Below are positions 7,501-9,861 of a stretch of 9,861 nucleotides of DNA, piece after piece. The position numbers and the translations under genes were made by a program. Numbering within the stretch: the first letter of the stretch is position 1; every line of letters begins with the position of its first letter. The notes below the pieces were generated by a model, which did no database searches, was not told the DNA's origin, and saw only the letters and a program-made list of their open reading frames with translations. Location of the stretch: contig NZ_JBBEBZ010000230.1 of assembly GCF_040882075.1 (NCBI RefSeq), positions 1 to 9,861 of the forward strand, written 5' to 3'. The stretch comes from Nitriliruptor sp040882075 (GTDB lineage Bacteria > Actinomycetota > Nitriliruptoria > Nitriliruptorales > Nitriliruptoraceae).

Positions 7501-7816
7501 CCGCAAGCACGACGGCTCCCTGCCGATCATCGGCGTCAACACCTTCCTCCGCGAGGGCGCTGACGGTGACCCGGACGCGACCGTCGAGCTGATGCGCGCG
7601 ACCGAGGACGAGAAGCGCGGCCAGCTCGAACGGGTCCAGTCGTTCCGCACCGACCACGCCGACGAGGGCGCACGCCAGCTCGCCCGGCTCCAGGAGGCGG
7701 CGACGTCCGGCGGCAACGTGTTCGACGTGCTCATGGACGCGGTCCGCCACTGCTCGCTGGGGCAGATCACCGACGCCCTGTTCGAGGTCGGCGGCCAGTA
7801 CCGACGCAACGTGTGA
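4568..7816 (+). CDS. icmF: fused isobutyryl-CoA mutase IcmF (B12-binding, GTPase chaperone and mutase in one chain)
   Basis: 1082 residues, the usual IcmF size. IcmF uses adenosylcobalamin to interconvert isobutyryl-CoA and n-butyryl-CoA by radical carbon-skeleton rearrangement; its built-in G-protein domain protects and loads the cofactor. Domains: B12-binding at about 15-150 with DGHDAAIN at 25-32, where His27 is the expected lower cobalt ligand; MeaB/MeaI-like P-loop GTPase at about 195-400 with Walker A GTGGAGKSS at 202-210, ETPGIG at 296-301 and NKFE at 343-346; a linker; then the substrate-binding barrel from about 560. Phe586 (RMFAGEG) and Gln730 (EDQGQNTC) stand where methylmalonyl-CoA mutases have Tyr and Arg, the isobutyryl-CoA signature. 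Their 144-residue spacing equals that of Phe598/Gln742 in characterised IcmF. His768 (SGYH) is the likely active-site His. The GTG start has GGGAG six bases upstream. It is probably controlled through the repeat at 4490-4511. Confidence 0.95.
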   Translation: MSDHASDLHVPEHPVRFVTAGSLFDGHDAAINIMRRLLQSQGAEVIHLGHDRSVDEVVTAALQEDVQGVAVSSYQGGHVEYFTYLVEQLRERGADHVKVYGGGGGVIVPEEIATLHERGVARIFSPGDGQELGLPGMINTMIEACDVDLTDQLPTVDAVLAGDAAALARAISALEAGRGDDLATGLRDAAARREVPVLGITGTGGAGKSSLTDELVRRFRRDLEDKLRIAVLAIDPSRRRGGGALLGDRIRMNSIAPGRVFFRSIATRSHGSEVPDHLGDTIAACKAAGFDLVIVETPGIGQGDAAIVPFVDASLYVMTPEFGAASQLEKIDMLDFADAVAVNKFERRGADDARRDVARQMVRNREAFGTPWEEMPVFGTSAARFDDDGVTALYHHLRGVLAPHGLDAGPGTLPTVDTKVSTALSSIIPSGRERYLSEIADAIRSYHQRTRDQADLARRRQHLRTVRDELWNDADGAARRVIEDRLTEVAEGLAPECDALLREWPATVEAYSGEEFVYTVRDQEVHVPLTRETLSGSRIPRVALPRLSDEGDLLSFLRSENLPGRFPFTAGAFPFKRDGEAPARMFAGEGDPFRTNRRFHYLAEGNPATRLSTAFDSVTLYGRDPAERPDVYGKVGTSGVSVATLDDAKALYAGFDLCSPTTSVSMTINGPAPTVLAMFLNTAIDQQLDAFCEQEGREPDAEEAEDIRARALREVRGTVQADILKEDQGQNTCIFSTEFALRCMADVQEWFIEHEVRNFYSVSISGYHIAEAGANPISQLAFTLANGFTYAEAYKARGMDVDDFAPNFSFFFSNGMDAEYTVMGRVARRIWAVAMRDLYGANERSQKLKYHVQTSGRSLHAQEMDFNDIRTTLQAVCAIYDNTNSLHTNAYDEAVTTPTESSVRRALAIQMIIDQEWGLAKNENPLQGAAIVDDLTDLVEEAVLAEFDRISDRGGVLGAMETGYQRGRIQDESMRYEHRKHDGSLPIIGVNTFLREGADGDPDATVELMRATEDEKRGQLERVQSFRTDHADEGARQLARLQEAATSGGNVFDVLMDAVRHCSLGQITDALFEVGGQYRRNV

Positions 7817-7858
7817 CCCCCGCGCTCGTGGTGCGTCGGTCCACGCCCGGTCGGCCGC

Positions 7859-7901
7859 GATCACCCTGCCGTTGCCGCGTGCGGCGCCTAGGGTCGTGAT
7901 C
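7859..7901. repeat. nested inverted repeat between icmF and the small membrane gene
   Basis: GATCACCCT (7859-7867) is mirrored by AGGGTCGTGATC (7890-7901) with two extra bases in the right arm. Inside, GCCG CGTG CGGC (7874-7885) forms a smaller stem. The right arm includes the TAGGGT box upstream of the gene at 7922. It could end icmF transcripts by structure (no U-tract) or be an operator; neither is established. Confidence 0.35.
7889..7894 (+). promoter_or_regulatory. possible -10 element (TAGGGT) for the 58-residue gene
   Basis: TAGGGT lies 27 bases before GTG at 7922 and matches the TAGNNT pattern seen before two other starts here. The -35 region is not convincing. Confidence 0.35.
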
Positions 7902-7908
7902 CGATACC

Positions 7909-7914
7909 GAGGGG
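7909..7914 (+). promoter_or_regulatory. Shine-Dalgarno site that fixes the 58-residue gene
   Basis: GAGGGG lies seven bases before GTG at 7922. It is a main reason for accepting this short gene. Confidence 0.55.
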
Positions 7915-7921
7915 CCACCAC

Positions 7922-8098
7922 GTGAAGAACATCGCAGGCATCGTTGGAGCGCTCCTCGTCCTGGCGGTCGTGCTGGCGATCGTCAGCTTCCTGCTCGATG
8001 CGCTCCGGTGGCTGCTGATCATCGCCGCGGTCGTGCTGATCGCAGCCGCGCTGGTGGGTGCGGTCGGCAAGCGCGGACGTGGGGGCGACGCCGGCTGA
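7922..8098 (+). CDS. small hydrophobic membrane protein, 58 residues
   Basis: GTG at 7922 to TGA at 8096-8098. After MKNIAG the chain is almost entirely Ala, Val, Leu and Ile: residues 5-25 form one helix, a short Asp-Ala-Leu-Arg turn follows at about 26-29, and residues 30-50 form a second, ending in the basic tail KRGRGGDAG. This is a helical hairpin with both ends probably cytoplasmic. Such small two-helix proteins are common in actinobacteria, but I cannot assign a role. Support comes from the Shine-Dalgarno site seven bases upstream, a TAGGGT box before it, strong G/C third-position bias and position just after icmF. A longer plus-strand frame from 8058 overlaps its end, but only the later part of that frame looks coding. 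Confidence 0.65.
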   Translation: MKNIAGIVGALLVLAVVLAIVSFLLDALRWLLIIAAVVLIAAALVGAVGKRGRGGDAG

Positions 8099-8140
8099 GG
8101 CGGGCGCACGCGTCATCCGATCGGGCTGGCCGGATCACGG

Positions 8141-8168
8141 TTGTGCTCCCGTCCTGGGTCGGTACAGT
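8141..8168 (+). promoter_or_regulatory. candidate promoter (TTGTGC, 16 bases, TACAGT) for the cysteine-rich gene
   Basis: TTGTGC at 8141-8146 and TACAGT at 8163-8168 are spaced by 16 bases; the -10 matches four of six consensus positions. Transcription would start near 8175, leaving a leader of about 90 bases with a stem-loop before TTG at 8265. Confidence 0.45.
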
Positions 8169-8188
8169 GTCCGAAAGACGGGGGTCGA

Positions 8189-8229
8189 GCCGGCGCTCCT
8201 GGTCCTTCCGACCACGGGAGGGTGCCGGC
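8189..8229 (+). promoter_or_regulatory. long interrupted stem-loop in the leader of the cysteine-rich gene
   Basis: GCCGGC (8189-8194), CTCC (8196-8199) and GGTC (8201-8204) pair in order with GCCGGC (8224-8229), GGAG (8217-8220) and GACC (8210-8213), around the loop CTTCC, with small internal bulges. That is 14 base pairs, ending 22 bases before the Shine-Dalgarno site. It may be a regulatory leader. No terminator U-tract is present, and chance pairing in GC-rich DNA is not excluded. Confidence 0.35.
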
Positions 8230-8251
8230 GTTCGTCGTGGGCCCCTCCACC

Positions 8252-8256
8252 AGGAG
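8252..8256 (+). promoter_or_regulatory. Shine-Dalgarno site fixing the TTG start at 8265
   Basis: AGGAG lies eight bases before TTG at 8265. It favours this start over ATG at 8292, which would cut off the first cysteine of the CxxC pair. Confidence 0.55.
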
Positions 8257-8264
8257 ATCGACCG

Positions 8265-8519
8265 TTGGCCGCGAACCCCGACACCTGTCTGATGTGCAGC
8301 GGTCCCTCGCCGGCTGCCCCGTGCTGCTCGAACGCTTGCCTGCGCGCAGCGACGCGCGAACGCGACCGCAACCTGCGCGAGCTCCGGGCGCTGCGCAGCC
8401 GGGGTGGCTCGAGCGAGGCGTGCGACGCGCTGACCCGTCGCAACGGTGAGCTCACCGGCGCGATCGTCACCGGCCTGAGCCCCCTGCGGGTCGACGAGGG
8501 CTCCCCCTCGAAGGTCTGA
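8265..8519 (+). CDS. small cysteine-rich, probably zinc-binding protein, 84 residues
   Basis: Start TTG at 8265, chosen for AGGAG eight bases upstream. The frame is open from 8058, but the upstream part overlaps the 58-residue gene and the leader hairpin and is probably not translated. Cys8-x2-Cys11 is followed by Cys20-Cys21-x3-Cys25, a treble-clef or zinc-ribbon style knuckle. The pattern resembles the short actinobacterial C-x-x-C-x-G-P ... C-S-x-A-C-R proteins that coordinate one zinc. After the knuckle comes a helix dense in Arg and Glu (residues 27-46), which could bind nucleic acid or a partner; a sixth Cys lies near residue 54. The role is unknown. It lies between a small membrane gene and a convergent PH/SHOCT gene and appears to have its own promoter. 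Confidence 0.6.
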   Translation: MAANPDTCLMCSGPSPAAPCCSNACLRAATRERDRNLRELRALRSRGGSSEACDALTRRNGELTGAIVTGLSPLRVDEGSPSKV

Positions 8520-8535
8520 CCCCCGGGTGCGCGGC

Positions 8536-8558
8536 CCGGCCGGTCCGGCCGGTCCGGT
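8536..8558. repeat. GC-only tandem 9-mer and hairpin between convergent genes
   Basis: The unit CCGGCCGGT occurs twice (8536-8544, 8545-8553) followed by CCGGT. CCGGCC (8536-8541) can also pair with GGCCGG (8547-8552) around a five-base loop. It fills the 38-base gap between the convergent cysteine-rich and PH/SHOCT genes, where a two-way transcription end would be expected, but it lacks T-runs on either strand. Confidence 0.35.
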
Positions 8559-9175
8559 CAGCCCTCGAGCAGGTGCCGCTTCTTGGTCTCGAACTCCTCG
8601 TCGCTGAGGTGTCCGCGCTCACGCAGATCCGCGAGCCGTTCGAGCTGCGAGACCACGTCCCCCGCAGCCTCGCCGGCGGGCCCGGGTCCGTGTCGCATCG
8701 CGAGCGAGCGAGCCTCCCGGACGCGGTAGACCTGGGACTGGAAGTGCTCGGGGTCCGGGATGTCGGCCAGGCGGCTCTGGCCCTGGGTCCCCGCCGACTC
8801 GAGCAGCACGTCGCCGTACCCGAGCAACCGCTCGACCACCGACTGCGAGAACAGCACGTTGTTGATGTTCTCGAGCGGGATCTCGGTGCCGCTGCGCGCG
8901 ATCATCCCGCGCCGCACGATGATCCGTTCCGTCGTGAGGACGTAGTTGGTGAACCAGTAGTTGAGGACCGCTCGCCCCGCGATCGCCAGCCACAGCACCA
9001 CGGCCACCGCGAGGACCACCCACGGCACGGGCGGTTCCGACGCGAAGAACCCGACCGTGACGGCGGCGGTGAGCAGCATCGCCCAGGCCAACGCCGGCAG
9101 GAGCACGCGCCAGTGCGGCCGGAACTGGCGGACGATCTCCTCGTCCTCCGTCAGCAACCGCTCGGGGTAGCGCAC
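8558..9175 (-). CDS. membrane protein with bacterial PH domain and C-terminal SHOCT motif
   Basis: 205 residues from GTG at 9175, set by AGGGAGG five bases upstream; the frame extends to 9298 but that part looks non-coding, and the nearby ATG at 9179 is out of frame. After a short cytoplasmic lead, residues 24-45 (LLPALAWAMLLTAAVTVGFFA) and 51-71 (PWVVLAVAVVLWLAIAGRAVL) form two membrane helices. Residues 74-152 are a bacterial PH domain (YdbT/DUF304 type) with its typical start TNYVLTTERIIVRRG followed by EIPLENINNV. Residues 174-205 are a SHOCT motif (QLERLADLRERGHLSDEEFETKKRHLL), a short helical pair often found at protein ends and thought to aid oligomerisation. The exact role of such proteins is unsettled; envelope or membrane homeostasis is a guess. 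It is divergent from the universal stress gene with 155 bases between them. Confidence 0.88.
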   Translation of the reverse strand: MRYPERLLTEDEEIVRQFRPHWRVLLPALAWAMLLTAAVTVGFFASEPPVPWVVLAVAVVLWLAIAGRAVLNYWFTNYVLTTERIIVRRGMIARSGTEIPLENINNVLFSQSVVERLLGYGDVLLESAGTQGQSRLADIPDPEHFQSQVYRVREARSLAMRHGPGPAGEAAGDVVSQLERLADLRERGHLSDEEFETKKRHLLEG

Positions 9176-9180
9176 GCATC

Positions 9181-9187
9181 CCTCCCT
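9181..9187 (-). promoter_or_regulatory. Shine-Dalgarno site fixing the PH/SHOCT start
   Basis: The minus strand reads AGGGAGG five bases before GTG at 9175. It argues against the longer frame beginning at 9298. Confidence 0.6.
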
Positions 9188-9213
9188 CGGGCGTGGTGGC
9201 TCGATCCGGCAGG

Positions 9214-9219
9214 AGCCTA
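9214..9219 (-). promoter_or_regulatory. possible -10 element (TAGGCT) for the PH/SHOCT gene
   Basis: The minus strand reads TAGGCT 38 bases before GTG at 9175, the same TAGNNT form as at 3886 and 7889. The -35 region is not obvious. Confidence 0.35.
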
Positions 9220-9317
9220 GGTGGCGACCGGGCGGATGGTCGTAGGTCCCGCGCGTTCGGGCCCGAGGCCCCTGTCGCGGGCCGTGTGAGCACGGCACGC
9301 TCGGGGCTGAACCCCCC

Positions 9318-9324
9318 GGAGGAG
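9318..9324 (+). promoter_or_regulatory. Shine-Dalgarno site fixing the universal stress protein start
   Basis: GGAGGAG lies six bases before ATG at 9331. It rules out the longer in-frame opening from 9193, which overlaps the divergent gene's promoter region. Confidence 0.7.
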
Positions 9325-9330
9325 CCCGCC

Positions 9331-9783
9331 ATGGTCGCCACCACGGAACGAACCGTCACCCGCATCGTCGTCGGGATCGACTCGTCCGAGCACGCTCGCC
9401 GCGCCCTGCGGTGGGCCCGGGACGAGGCACAGGTGCACGGCGCGACCCTGGAGGTCGTGCACGCCTACCCGACGCCGGAGGTCGCGGTGCTGCCGGCCAT
9501 CGCCGCCCTGCCGTCCGACGAGGACCTCGAGGCGTCGGCGTACGCCGTCATCGACGACCAGCTCGAGGAGGTGGGCGGCTTCGATGGCATCCCGGTCATC
9601 AGGATCGCGCGCTCGGGTGGCGCGGCGGGGGTGCTGTGTCACGAGGCCGCCGACGCCGCCATGGTGATCATCGGTAGCCGTGGGCGAGGTGGGTTCAAGG
9701 GCCTGCTGCTCGGCTCCGTCAGCCAGCAGGTGGCCACGCACGCCCCGTGCCCGGTCGTGATCGTCGGCCACGGGGTCGACTGA
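9331..9783 (+). CDS. universal stress protein (single UspA domain, ATP-binding type)
   Basis: 150 residues, ATG at 9331 with GGAGGAG six bases upstream. One complete Usp domain: strand 1 RIVVGIDSSEHARRALRWA at 11-29 with Asp17 at the adenine-binding position, a central helix around 64-80, strand 4 with AAMVIIGSRGRGG at 109-121, and the ATP signature G-x2-G-x9-G-S met by Gly115, Gly118, Gly128 and Ser129. It should therefore bind ATP, like MJ0577 and the mycobacterial Usp proteins, unlike the E. coli UspA branch. Cytoplasmic. These proteins accumulate under starvation, hypoxia or other stress and are thought to act by nucleotide-dependent partner binding; the partner here is unknown. Some actinobacterial Usp proteins have two domains in tandem; this one has a single domain. 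It is transcribed away from the PH/SHOCT gene. Confidence 0.92.
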   Translation: MVATTERTVTRIVVGIDSSEHARRALRWARDEAQVHGATLEVVHAYPTPEVAVLPAIAALPSDEDLEASAYAVIDDQLEEVGGFDGIPVIRIARSGGAAGVLCHEAADAAMVIIGSRGRGGFKGLLLGSVSQQVATHAPCPVVIVGHGVD

Positions 9784-9819
9784 GACCCGTCCGGCGGTCC
9801 AGGCCGGTGGGCCGTGAGG

Positions 9820-9861
9820 TCAGCTGAAGCCCGTCCAGGGGGCCGGGCCGGTCGGCCGGGC
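9820..9861 (-). CDS. possible 3' end of a minus-strand gene (partial)
   Basis: On the minus strand the last 39 bases read as 13 open codons, ending ...PAPWTGFS, then TGA (complement of 9820-9822). The Trp-Thr-Gly-Phe-Ser ending looks like a natural C-terminus, and the placement would make it convergent with the universal stress gene, 36 bases away. The sample is too short to judge coding bias, and the stretch is also part of a GC-only run (GGCCGG repeats), so it may be intergenic. Confidence 0.3.
   Translation of the reverse strand, partial: ARPTGPAPWTGFS

Noticed and set aside
5855..8116. 753-codon minus-strand frame opposite the mutase domain
   Set aside because: Mirror of the conserved mutase barrel; no motif recognised, and long spurious frames are common at this GC content.
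8058..8264. N-terminal extension of the cysteine-rich protein from 8058
   Set aside because: It overlaps the 58-residue gene and the promoter/hairpin region; AGGAG supports TTG at 8265.
9301..9318. GGGG-CTGAA-CCCC stem before the universal stress gene
   Set aside because: A four-bp stem made only of G-C pairs in GC-rich DNA; no other sign of regulation by structure.

Overview
The window is very GC-rich. Its genes favour G or C at third codon positions and mostly start at GTG or TTG behind purine-rich Shine-Dalgarno sites. Together with a DesA3-type desaturase and its oxidoreductase, a fused isobutyryl-CoA mutase, a bacterial PH/SHOCT protein and a universal stress protein, this points to a chromosome of Actinomycetota, possibly a deep-branching lineage. 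I cannot name the genus. I see no transposase, integrase, phage gene, CRISPR array, rRNA or tRNA. It reads as ordinary chromosome with several independent transcription units.

Left part (1-3302): the 3' end of a Gre-factor-like gene runs with a 4-base overlap into a small receiver-like gene that lacks the phosphorylation residues. That gene converges on, and overlaps by 72 bases, a minus-strand lipid pair. In transcription order the pair is a flavin/2Fe-2S oxidoreductase (2100-3302) and a membrane acyl-CoA desaturase of the DesA3 type (707-2023). The oxidoreductase most likely passes NAD(P)H electrons to the diiron desaturase to make unsaturated acyl chains.

Middle (3303-7921): a divergent intergenic region with several symmetric elements separates the lipid pair from a small two-helix membrane protein (3480-3848). 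A MarR-family regulator (3919-4428) follows, then a 1082-residue IcmF-type mutase (4568-7816) that fuses the B12-binding, chaperone GTPase and mutase domains. Between regulator and mutase lies a 22-bp near-perfect inverted repeat that overlaps a plausible -10 element. The simplest reading is a regulated branched-chain/short acyl-CoA module with MarR as candidate repressor.

Right part (7922-9861): two small genes, a 58-residue membrane protein and an 84-residue cysteine-rich, probably zinc-binding protein started at TTG, are supported by Shine-Dalgarno sites and upstream elements. They are followed by a minus-strand PH/SHOCT membrane protein and a divergent universal stress protein. The last 42 bases may be the 3' end of another minus-strand gene. 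No clearly new multi-gene system is evident. The best leads are the operator upstream of icmF, the degenerate receiver coupled to a Gre-like factor, and the small cysteine-rich gene with a structured leader.
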